Source: Styela clava (Eukaryota; Chordata; Ascidiacea; Stolidobranchia; Styelidae). Taken from it: 64,000 bases of DNA. Both the position numbers and the translations under genes were made by a program. Location of the stretch: assembly GCF_964204865.1 (NCBI RefSeq), contig NC_135251.1, positions 15,996,001 through 16,060,000 of the forward strand. Direction: 5' to 3'. This document shows, in pieces, positions 9,734-18,393 of this stretch. Below the pieces are notes generated by a model that saw only the letters and a program-made list of their open reading frames with translations, did no database searches and was not told the origin of the DNA. Positions within the stretch are counted from its first letter, which is position 1, and each line of letters begins with the position of its first letter.

Positions 9734-9779
<46 letters not shown>
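8924..9779 (+). mobile_element. Internally deleted LINE copy with 44-nt poly(A)
   Basis: The insert begins within an ORF1-like frame, contains that frame to its stop at 9419, then a short piece resembling the start of ORF2 (ATGGCGTTAAAT at 9545, compare ATGGCATTAATC at 11463). About 180 bp of 3' sequence and an uninterrupted A44 (9736-9779) follow. Almost all of ORF2 is missing, so the copy is non-autonomous. The long pure A tract argues for a recent insertion. LINE-A at 10975 belongs to the same family, judged by the shared ORF1 C-terminal half. Confidence 0.88.
8925..9419 (+). CDS. LINE ORF1-like protein fragment
   Basis: The frame is open from the 5' junction (no start of its own; the first codons read NSRRKRPVQTA) to TAA at 9417-9419. 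It is low-complexity and Ser/Thr-rich with a core STIGNTPFNPPSMGKAYVKV and a lysine-rich end (AVGKKKK). The core and Lys-rich end recur in LINE-A (STIGNTPFRPPQKGSAYVKV, TLKKKK). I recognise no RRM or zinc knuckle. The name rests on its position before ORF2 and the resemblance between the two copies. It is 5'-truncated, so the full length is unknown. Confidence 0.7.
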   Translation, partial: NSRRKRPVQTASQNVAQPTNIVADVTEVSTSESESKCLREIKDWSECEDVEKISPLKTPPSRPARQLFRLKETSTIGNTPFNPPSMGKAYVKVKIHNIESFDTTTSSVSEETPDETTSAPAYLESNMQPPIVDLTSKRSREDTTSTDSSTSKTTNKRAVGKKKK

Positions 9780-9780
<1 letters not shown>

Positions 9781-9794
9781 GTTGGACTTTTAAT
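9780..9794. repeat. Target-site duplication, 3' copy
   Basis: Second copy of CGTTGGACTTTTAAT, directly after the poly(A) tract. Confidence 0.92.
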
Positions 9795-9934
9795 CCAACG
9801 GCCAAGGGTGCGAGTCCCTTATCGGGCCCCTCTTTGTTCCGGGAAGGTTCAACACACTTATTTTATAATTGTATTAGCTGCTAAATCATTGATTTTTATC
9901 ATCTGTTATGTCTTTTGTTTTAATGCAGACCGTA

Positions 9935-9974
9935 GCCCGGTTAGCTCAATCGGTAGAGTGTTGAACTTTTTATC
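9935..9974 (+). pseudogene. Array-end tRNA-Lys 5' part, broken in the anticodon arm
   Basis: GCCCGGTTAGCTCAATCGG and onwards to GAACTTTTTATC, then an abrupt change to TCAGTCAGTCAGTAATCAG-type sequence unrelated to the array. The break lies within two or three bases of the LINE insertion point in the neighbouring unit. Confidence 0.85.
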
Positions 9975-9984
9975 AGTCAGTCAG

Positions 9985-10170
9985 TAATCAGTAGTTTATT
10001 TTCTCACCATACTAAATGCACACTTGATATACAAATTGCAATAAATAAATAAAAGGCATTTCAGGGTGAGGGGAGCCGCGAGAAACCAAATTTGGTTATC
10101 GAGCAGCGGCACCCATAAGCACAAGTCTAACAAGGAAATAATAACAAAAAAAAAGTCGAACTGTGTATAT
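9985..10170 (+). repeat. Interspersed repeat R1, copy 1
   Basis: It shares AGTTTATTTTCTCACCATACT, the stretch GCATTTCAGGGTGAGG, GGTTATCGAGCAGCGGCACCC and a trailing A-rich AAAGTCGAA with the repeat split by a hAT element at 62112-62600. No coding capacity. Its class is unknown. The A-rich end would suit a SINE or a LINE 3' tail. Confidence 0.7.
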
Positions 10171-10220
10171 ACAGTTCAATTCAATTAAAGAGTCCAGCTG
10201 CACACTAACACAAATGTATT

Positions 10221-10270
10221 TCTGTAACGTTTCGTCCGACCAGAGTCAGACTTCCTCAGACAAGCAGTTT
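10221..10270 (-). ncRNA. Hammerhead-ribozyme-like motif (candidate)
   Basis: On the minus strand the order is CTGAGGA, then a 7-bp hairpin GUCUGAC-UCUG-GUCGGAC, then GAAAC. That is the CUGANGA / stem II / GAAA order of hammerhead cores. Bases just outside (UUGU and ACAG) can form a short stem I. Two points weaken it: there is one extra A between CUGAGGA and the stem, and stem III would be only AC/GU with no loop. Such cores occur in Penelope-like elements and retrozymes, but I see no Penelope reverse transcriptase here. Confidence 0.3.
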
Positions 10271-10974
10271 ACAACAAGTATCATATATACGTTAATTTGA
10301 AAATAAATATAAATACGTCAAGGCATTCCAACCAGGTATGCCCAGTAATCTCGCGTTTCAACAACAACAAAACAAGAAACGACTCCGTGCACCAATAATC
10401 GTAGTAGCCATGACGATAGCTGCGTTATGGTAAAGTCACAATGGTACCATTGTGAGGTGACTGTGGCCGTATGTAGAACATTGTATGGTGCAGGGCTACA
10501 GTTGTTTAGGTATCAATGGTAAAAATGAAGTTTCACGAACAGGAAGCCTACCAGTAGTATGGTATGCATGCAACGATAGTACCGGTAGTCATAAATAATT
10601 TAACCTTTTATGGTAAGAAGAAAATTGAACTTCAGTGTGTAACTGGAAGGCACATGATCAATGAATAAATGGTATTCTACAAAATCAAGGTAGGATTAAA
10701 TTTCATGTGGAACTAACCACTTCATACAAAACATGGAAAAAGCAAAGGTAGGTAGGTTGATAAAAATCTAATGTCAGTCAATTTATGACATAACGATGCC
10801 AAATGTACAAAGATAAAAAAAACAATTTACAATCGAATATGGTTTAACATTAAAATGATGTTATTAAGGGTGCCAGAGACCAAGATCTTAGTAACTTAGA
10901 TCGGGCTCAAATATTACCAATATATAACTGACTAAATTACATGACATCACAGTGCATGAACTATGCATGGTTTC
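10271..10974. other. Non-coding, repeat-like flank of LINE-A
   Basis: AT-rich sequence with stop codons in all frames. I see no gene or tRNA. It may be remains of older repeats between the array end and the truncated 5' end of LINE-A. Confidence 0.5.
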
Positions 10975-10979
10975 TTCTT

Positions 10980-11315
10980 ACACTAAAACGACAAGATCAA
11001 CCCAGGAAATTGAAACAGAGCTCTACAATCGGAAACACTCCCTTTCGTCCACCTCAGAAAGGGAGTGCATATGTGAAAGTGCTAATCCATAATTATGAGA
11101 GGAGCGACTCACTATTTAGCGATTCAACAGATAAAATATTATCTGCCCCTGCACACTTGGAAAGTAACCAAACATTAACAAAAATCGTGGACATAACAGA
11201 TTCAAACTTGGAAAATACGGATTTTAATACTAAAAGGATAAGACAAAGCACTTCATCGGAGTCGTCGTTCTCAACGATTCCAGAGGAGAAAAGAACACTG
11301 AAGAAAAAGAAATGA
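10980..11315 (+). pseudogene. LINE-A ORF1 C-terminal remnant
   Basis: It carries the core SSTIGNTPFRPPQKGSAYVK followed by a Ser/Thr-rich stretch and EKRTLKKKK before TGA. It matches the ORF1 fragment of the neighbouring LINE copy in order and in the Lys-rich end. Upstream the resemblance stops at about 10980, the apparent 5' truncation. Confidence 0.7.
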
Positions 11316-11462
11316 CGTGAGTGCCAAATTTTTCTGTTTCGTTAAACACGTACCCTCGCTACGTCATATTATTGACATTAGATAAGTTTAAAGAAACGAA
11401 TTATGTAAACAGCTACCACAAAGCTCAGTTATATTGAGTTGATTACTTACTTAATTTGTGCA

Positions 11463-14400
11463 ATGGCATTAATCAAAATAGTATCTTTAAATTCAAATGG
11501 TTTTCAACATCGCTTGGATACTCTAAGAAATTTCATTGGACACGAGAGGCCTAATATCTTGTGTGTGCAAGAGGTGCACAGAATAGAAAAAACATCGGTC
11601 GCGCAGTGGGCGGAATCTTTGGGTTATAATGTATTCGTTAACACGCTGGACAAATTTGATAATTATTATACTAGCTTTAGACAAGGGACTCTGATCATGA
11701 CAAAGTTTGAAAATACTATAATCCCGGCCACATATACAATTCATATACTGCATCGTCTGGATAGCATCGAAATTGAAATTGACAATAATGTAATCAAGAT
11801 ATTCAACGTATATGCACCAGCTCAGAATGGACCGGAGAAAACTAAATTATTTGAAAACTTGGTGGCAACCCTAAAAAACTATACCGACTCATACGACCTA
11901 CTAATTGTAGGGGACTTCAATTGCGTTCTGGAACCACTCGACACGTTAATTACGAAAAACTTCAAACTACGGCCGCCAGAGAAAATACTTAAAAGTTTCA
12001 TCCAAAACAATAATATATTTGATACCTACTGTAAAAAATACCCCCAAAAACAAATATTTACTCATTATTTCGGAAAACAAGGACGCAGGATTGACAACAT
12101 CTACAACTCATATAATCCGCAACATTTGATATCACATATCGGGCACATACCAAACACTATAGCTGACCATCTCCTCTGTCCCACAATCAAATTAAAGCAA
12201 ATCAAGAAAATCCGCTGGGGGAAAGGGACCTGGCGGAACAACCTAACGCTCTACCACGACCCTATCTTTATTAGTATTATAAAAAACGTATATGAACATG
12301 CTCTGGCCGACATGGAGAACTTTAACAATATACAAGATTGGTGGGATTATTTAAAAAACAAAATTAAAAAAGTTTCGATTGCTTACTCTAAAACCAAAAC
12401 CCTGGACAAAAAAAAACAATATTGCCCGAATTCGTAAACAAATAGATGTCACCATCAATGAAGGCTTAGAGGGAAATGTAATTAAGATTGGAAATCTGAA
12501 AGCACAACTTAAATTAATGTTAGATGAGCGTAAACAATTGGATTTATTGATGGCTAATATGGAAAATTTAGAGAAAAATGAAAAACCAACAAGGATTTTC
12601 TACTCAAAAATAAAACAAAGAGCGAAACAAACTACTATAGAAAAACTAAAATCCAAACACAACACAATGACCTCAAACGAAGACGGGGTCATGTCGGAAA
12701 TCGAAGAATTCTATACAGAGCTGTGGAAAAATGAAAATGAGCCAGATATACGCCACCAGAAATACTATCTTAAATTAATAGGCCAAACTCAAATAAACGA
12801 AGAAGACAACAACCTCCTTGAACAACCGGTTACCCGGGAAGAGATCTACAATGCAATACAATGACTGCGTAACAACAAAACTCCCGGCATCGATGGTCTT
12901 TCGAAAGAGTTTTATACTACATTCTGGGACATAATAAAAACGCAGCTTATACAACTAATAAATAATATATTACTTTTCGGCCCATTTCCCAAATCATCAT
13001 CTATCGCTAAGGTAAAGTTACTATACAAGAAAAACGACGAGACGAAACTAAAAAACTGGCGACCTATTACCACTCTTAATATGGACTACAAAATCATCTC
13101 CAAAATCATAGTGAATCGTTTGGCCCCTATACTGAATAAAATTATAAGTCCCACACAAAAATGTTCCCTTTTGGATCGAAATATGTCGGATATCCATTAT
13201 AACATCGATGCCGTCATAAGGCATTGTAAACAAAAGGAAATACCAGGAACCATCGTCCTAATTGATAACCTTAAAGCATTTGATCGAGTAAATCACAATT
13301 TTCTATTTCGAACCCTGCAATATATCGGACTCGGGAACAAGACTTTGAAAGCTAAAAAAAATATGTATCGCGACAATAAAACTATCGTAGACTTAAACGG
13401 TAGACTATCTAGAGAGATAAATATAAGGAGAGGCATAAAGCAAGGATGCCCCTTGAGTATGCTCCTTTACGCCGTTATAGTTGAACTTCTGGCAAGATCA
13501 ATACGCGAAAATACAAACATACGCGGAATAAAGCTCGGACGCCATGAGTTTAAATTGGACCAGTTTGCAGATGACGTCACCTTCGCTGTACGAGACCAAA
13601 ATTCAATTGCACAAATCTTCCAAGAACTATATAACTTCCAATTAGCTTCCGGACAACAAATTAATCAGGATAAGACAGAAATATTATGTATTACAAAAAC
13701 ATCCCAAAATTTAATAACCAGGTCCCAATACAACAAATATATAAAAGAAACAGTAAAGATACTTGGAATAAAATTTGGACGTAAACAAATAGATAGAATA
13801 TGGGACGAAATAAAAACCAAGCTGATTGGAACCTTGAATTCTATAAAACCCAGACATCTCACTTGGCATGGAAAAATTTTAGTAATCAACTCTCTTATAA
13901 TGTCTATAGTAACTTTCCATGCAAAAGTAAAGACCATTTCGCCAAAAACAACCAAAGAAATAGAAAGCATACTATTTAAATTCCTCTGGCTGCCGGAAAA
14001 GATCGAGGCAATTGGAAGAAAAAAGCTCCAACTACCATTGACGGATGGGGGTTTAAACATGGTGGAGGTAAACTCCAAGATTGAGACATGTCAGGTAGAA
14101 AAGCTGGAAGCCTTTATGATTGGTAAAGACTTAAATCAATTCTGGCACCACGAAGGCCTGTATTCATTAGGATCAAAAATCAAATTTATAAATAAGGATT
14201 TATACTCCAACTCCACTCCCCACAGCAACGTAATCCCTATATACTGGGCTCATCTGTTCAAGATCTTTCAGAAAATTGACCTCACTCGTGACCAGTGGAT
14301 AACAGCAAGGCATAGACACATATACCAATCACTTAAAGAATATACTAGACAACAGTTACGGGAACAGCCACCACAACAACTAGCCATAAACTGGGAGGAA

Positions 14401-14946
14401 GTACACCTCTTCAATACAAGCTATATATCAAATGTAGAAAGAATTGTCTCCTATCGAATCACCCGAAATGGATACATCTTCGGGGAAAAGAAGCGGGGGA
14501 TGACGATCCGGTTCAACCCATCGGGCAAACTGAAAATCCTAAACTGTAAGTTATGGAAGGACAAATCGGACAACACCAAGCACATCTTTCTCAATTGTAA
14601 AACAACAGGTAATTATATTACAGAAATCTTGAACTGCCTCAATGCCATACTGGACACCCAAATTATCATAAATAAAGAACAGATTTTTTATAATAGTTAC
14701 AATGGCCCACATCAAATTGCTGTGACCAAAGCCTTTGTTCTACTGAAAAAGAACGTAATTAAATTAAAACTGCAACTAGACACCCTGGATCGATATCTGG
14801 CCCCCACAGACGATGACATCATACCCAAAACTGTAACCCAAATCATGGAATTCCTCATAATGATAAAACATAAATTCAATGACGTGCAACCTTTAGGACT
14901 AAGGAGTAACTGGAAGGAAATACTAAACGGCTATCTGACGGTCTAG
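11463..14946 (+). pseudogene. LINE-A ORF2: endonuclease plus reverse transcriptase, disrupted
   Basis: The start is ATG at 11463 (MALIKIVSLNSNGFQ). The N-terminal APE-like nuclease shows SLNSNGF, CVQEVHR (catalytic Glu), VGDFNCV (Asp/Asn), GRRIDNIY and IADHLLCP (His). Reverse transcriptase follows: RPITTLN, LIDNLKAFDRV (motif A), GIKQGCPLS (motif B), QFADDVTF (catalytic FADD), QINQDKTEI and ILGIKFG. A poorly kept C-terminal Cys/His segment ends with KHIFLNC. A frameshift lies in the A-run near 12408-12417, and an in-frame TGA lies at 12862-12864 between EIYNAIQ and LRNNKTPGIDG. Otherwise the frame is open for about 1160 codons. Confidence 0.9.
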
Positions 14947-15408
14947 CAAAATAAAATAGCAACTTGGGAACTTTTAAACAGCCACCATAAATGGTAGACC
15001 AAACCAAAATTCAAAACTGCTCGACGAACTTTGTTTTTAGCCCCGATAATACATTCAATACAGCGGAAATGATGAATCGGGATCTTCTCGGTGGATGTCA
15101 TGCTGCGTTATACGCGGTATGTACGGAAGCCGGGGTGGCCGAAGTTGTGCCCTGCTCTGCATGGCATGGACGGAAGCCCCAGGTTTAAGCGTATGCATTG
15201 CATATGTAGAAGCCCGTGGTGGAAGTCTGTGCTTTGCTGATGCGCGGCACATACTGAGGCCCACGGAAGTGTATGACTACTGCATGCAGTAGCATGCTTA
15301 TGAAGCGATTGACCGATATAACTCGGATATGACGTGTCTTAAAGACACTGATCTGAGTCTGGGAAAACTGATCTGCCATAAAATATAAAAAAAATAAAAT
15401 AAAAAAAA

Positions 15409-17774
15409 ACCAACGGCTTTCGGCGCCGTTTGAAAGTTTTGGAAAGTTTCATTAAATATACTAATCCAAATGTTCTTTGTGTGCAAGAAGCACATAGAAT
15501 AGATAAAGACTCAGTGATTCTTTGGGCAAATGATTTCGGATACAATATACATTTCAATACTATAGGAAAATTCGACAAGCATCACACAAATTCTAAGCAA
15601 GGAACCGCTATTTTAGTCAAAATAGAAAACTCAATATTGCCGTCAACTTATACAATCCATATAAAGGACCGCATAGCATGTGATAGCATAGAAATTCGTG
15701 TCGATGATCACATTGTAAAAAATTTTAATGTATACGCCCCGGCTCAAGACAGACCGATTAAGACCGAATTCTACCAGAATCTGGTAAAAATACTGATAAA
15801 CTACTGTGACACCGACGAGATGTTACTCTTTGGCGATGTCAATCTAGTACTAGACCAAGCCGACACCTCAAACCCCAAAAATTTCAAAATTCGGGCCCAG
15901 AAAGAATCTTTAAACAATTTATTGAGCAGAACAACTTTTCGGACACCTTCAGAAAGAAATACCCCAAAAAACAAATTTATACATTTCTATTCCGATCACA
16001 TGGCCGTCGAATTGACAATATATATAATTCTAAAAATTTGGACCACCTAATTTCAAGAATTGAACACACAGCAAACACAATATCCGATCACCTGCTGTGT
16101 ACGGTGATTGAACTTGTGCAAATGAAAAAGGTCCGATGGGGGAGGGGCACGTGGCGCAATAATTTATCACTATACAGAGACCCAAAATATGTGGAAATTA
16201 CAAAAAACGTATACAAGGCCGCTCTTGCTGAATTAGACAATTATGACGTAATACAAGAATGGTGGGATATTTTGAAAATGAGAATAAAAAAGAGCACAGT
16301 AGCATACTCGACAGGGGTCACCGGCTGTGTGGCCATCGTTAGTGTGCTAAGCGTTAGGTTCGCAGGTTAGAATCTCATGCGAGGATAGTTATGTGCAAGA
16401 GACTTGCTGGACCCCTTGCTGTTGTTGGGATGGCTTCCTTTGCCATCAAGTCTATGCTTACGAAAACGAATAACTTACCTATTCCAATACCCGACATGAA
16501 ATGGTAACCAGACGAGAGGCCTTGGTTCGCCATATGGTTAAGCCGTCTTATCGACCATCTTCTCCCCCGGGATAAATATGTAAATCCCATCCTATCCTGA
16601 GTTTATGTCAAAAATGTTGATTCACAAAGATAGGTTGAACGAAACAATGGTCTCGTAAAATAGAATTGCTGTATGATTTGAATCGCGAGCTTTTTCTGCC
16701 CGTACTGCGCTGGATAGTTAGCGCGGTAGCGTGACAAGCCGTGAAATATCTTTTCGCTTTGCCGTCGCTACAATCGCCCCACAAATGAGACACGCGCAGG
16801 CTGTTTTCATGTTGGTAAAAATATATCCACCCCCAATCATCATGAAAATGGTGGGTTTTTCATCGTTTTCTGCCATTTTTCTTTGGAATCAATAAATATA
16901 TTATTGCTGCTCCACAAACCAACGGACAAGAAAAAGCGCGGGTTCGTAGTAAGTGATATCAGCGTGATGTCATAATTGGAAGAGTGTTAATTGACCCGTC
17001 ACATTACTGAGGGTCAAATAAAAATCAGGTTGTTGGCTACAATAATTAATATAGTGCCATTCCCGATTCCCATATAAATGTGATTTATACAAGAATAGCA
17101 GGACAAAATTTAATCGATGCAGCTTACTCATAAGCGCCGTTATTAAGCTCTGTTTGGAACAGACCTGCGGGCGACTCATATGGTCTTCACGGGCGACTTG
17201 GTGCCCACGGGCAACGCGTTAGTGACCCCTGCTCTAAGAACAAAGCAAAAACAAAACGTAATGCGATAACGCAGCTATGGGAAAGTCTAGACAAACTCAT
17301 TAATGAAGGAAAAAATGAGAATCTGCCGCAAATCGAAAGAATAAAACTTCAACTAAAAACATCACAAGAAGAGCGCAACCAACTAGATATCCTAATGGCC
17401 AAAATGAGTGACATGGAGCAACACGAAAAGCCAACAAAAACTTTCTTTGAGAAAATTAAAAGAAGGACAAAACAAACTATCATAGAAAAGCTGATCTCTC
17501 AAAATAACACCATAGTCACCGGCGAGGACGAAATAATATCGGTGATAGACTTCTACTCAACCCTGTGGGGAAAAGAGCACCAAACAAACGAGCTATATCA
17601 ACACCAATATCTCTCCTTAATGAGTCATACACAAATAACAGAGGACGAAAACCGCACATTGGAACAACCCGTCTCCAGTGAAGAAATTCTTGATACAATA
17701 AAGTCCATGCGCAACAACAAGTCCCCCGGCCTGGACGGCCTGAGTAAAGAATTTTATACAACTCTATCCGATTG
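15409..17774 (+). mobile_element. LINE-B, truncated related LINE copy
   Basis: The first residues after the LINE-A tail (TNGFRRRLKVLESFI) align with SNGFQHRLDTLRNFI of LINE-A, so this copy is 5'-truncated inside the endonuclease. It keeps CVQEAHRI, FGDVNLVL, GRRIDNIY in another frame and SDHLLC, then breaks at 16311 where a hAT-like element sits. It resumes at 17232 and ends at 17774 in the region before motif 1 of the reverse transcriptase (MRNNKSPGLDGLSKEFY). A frameshift lies near 15915. No 3' end or poly(A) is seen, so the 3' part has been lost. Confidence 0.85.
16312..17231. mobile_element. hAT-like element inside LINE-B
   Basis: The ends are CAGGGGTCAC and GTGACCCCTG, an exact 10-bp terminal inverted repeat with the CAGGGG start typical of hAT elements. 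Near the 3' end, motifs such as GGGCGACTTGGTGCCCACGG resemble ends of animal hAT families. It separates the two parts of LINE-B precisely (CATACTCGA to CTCTAAGAAC). An 8-bp duplication CTCTAAGA would fit if the 5' copy lost three bases. No transposase frame, so it is non-autonomous or decayed. Confidence 0.75.
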
Positions 17775-17842
17775 ATCACACTCTGATGAAAATGGGGTTT
17801 GAATCCGAGATCTTCAACCTGCCAGCGCAGTCATATACTAGG

Positions 17843-18231
17843 CAGGGGTTCTCAACATGGGGTTCGTGAACCCCTGGGGGATTTCCAGGAGTACTTGGAC
17901 GGCAGTCGAGTTTTTGTGTGTTGCTGTTTTTTAATAGTCTTTATTACTACTAGAGGAAAATGCGTGTCGATTGAAACTAGATGCCAATTGGAACGTAGAT
18001 TTTTCCTGGTGTTGCGTTGTTGTGATTGTGACGCAACAATGTAAAAGCCACGGCTTTGCAGGCAAATTGTGAAATCTCAAAAGACAGCAAGCTGCGAGCA
18101 AATCGTTAGTCAATATATCACAATTTTGTTCGATGTCTGATTACCGGGGGTTCGCGTTGATTGGTTCGTGACTCGGGGGGTGGGGGTGGGGGGGGGGGAG
18201 TACTTGACAGAAAAAAGGTTGAGAACCCCTG
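17843..18231. mobile_element. hAT-derived MITE
   Basis: It starts CAGGGGTTCTCAACATGGGG and ends GGTTGAGAACCCCTG, giving a hAT-type terminal inverted repeat. TACTAGG flanks both sides (17836-17842 and 18232-18238). It contains a G-rich tract (18175-18199) and no transposase. Part of its 3' end also exists at 28375-28410 in the inverted arm, so insertion predates the palindrome. Confidence 0.85.
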
Positions 18232-18352
18232 TACTAGGGAGAAAAAAACTCCTGGAAAAAAGTGGAAAGACGAATGAAATATTGAAAAATCCAAACAGAA
18301 TGTGTTCGTGTTGATCAAATCGTATGTTTCAGATATGTAACGAAAGTGTCTG

Positions 18353-18393
18353 GTCTGATAAGAGACTTGAACCATTGACCGCTGGATTAAAAG
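18353..18393 (-). pseudogene. tRNA-Lys 3' half, left palindrome arm
   Basis: It reads CTTTTAATCCAGCGG then the T arm (ATGGTTCAAGTCTCTTATC) on the minus strand. It begins exactly at the anticodon loop; the 5' half is absent and sequence before it is unrelated. The T stem and acceptor have a few substitutions. Confidence 0.85.

Larger units (their letters stand above)
8885..9828 (+). pseudogene. tRNA-Lys gene split by a LINE in the anticodon loop
   Basis: The 5' part 8885-8923 runs from the acceptor to the anticodon loop (ending CGTTGGACTTTTAAT). The 3' part resumes at 9780 with the same 15 bases and continues through the T arm to 9828. Without the insert and one copy of the duplication, the two parts make one 73-nt tRNA-Lys. 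The 3' part has later substitutions (GGCCAAGGGTGCGAGTCCC, and GGGCCC at the end), so this copy has decayed since insertion or was already a variant. Confidence 0.92.
1..9974. repeat. tRNA-Lys(UUU)-based satellite array
   Basis: Units consist of a tRNA-Lys gene (intact, degenerate or 5' half) plus a spacer of roughly 130-180 bp. The spacer carries recurrent landmarks such as ATAACGGATGATAAAAAT, GCTAATACAATTATAAGTG and GCTATGTCCAACGCCAGC. Units read on the minus strand up to about 4920 and on the plus strand afterwards. The left edge is cut by the window. The right edge stops inside a degenerate tRNA anticodon arm at 9974. One unit is interrupted by a LINE (8924-9779). The 60-80 codon open frames that run through the units span tRNA and spacer alike and recur only because the DNA recurs, so I do not call them genes. 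Confidence 0.95.
10975..15408 (+). mobile_element. LINE-A, APE-type non-LTR retrotransposon
   Basis: The order is ORF1 remnant (to 11315), ORF2 with N-terminal endonuclease and reverse transcriptase (11463-14946), a 3' UTR of about 440 bp (14947-15380) with loose CGGAAGCC-type internal repeats, and an A-rich tail (about 15380-15408). The domain order and the FADD catalytic box fit the L1/Tx1 branch, whose Tx1 members are often target-specific. That clade call is inference. The 5' end is truncated within ORF1. The element is probably dead: one frameshift and one stop in ORF2. Confidence 0.88.

Noticed and set aside
1-9974. CRISPR-like regular spacing of repeats
   Set aside because: Repeats are tRNA genes in a eukaryotic genome and the spacers are related to one another.
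9691-9987. Open frame with a run of lysines
   Set aside because: The lysines are the LINE poly(A) tract read as codons.
16316-16390. tRNA-like stretch (GGTTAGAATCTCATGCG) inside the hAT-like element
   Set aside because: Only a loose B-box resemblance; no cloverleaf could be drawn.
17775-17842. Possible tRNA 3' part on the minus strand (GGATTCAAACCCC)
   Set aside because: The acceptor stem does not close and no 5' half is present; may be a SINE fragment but not supportable.
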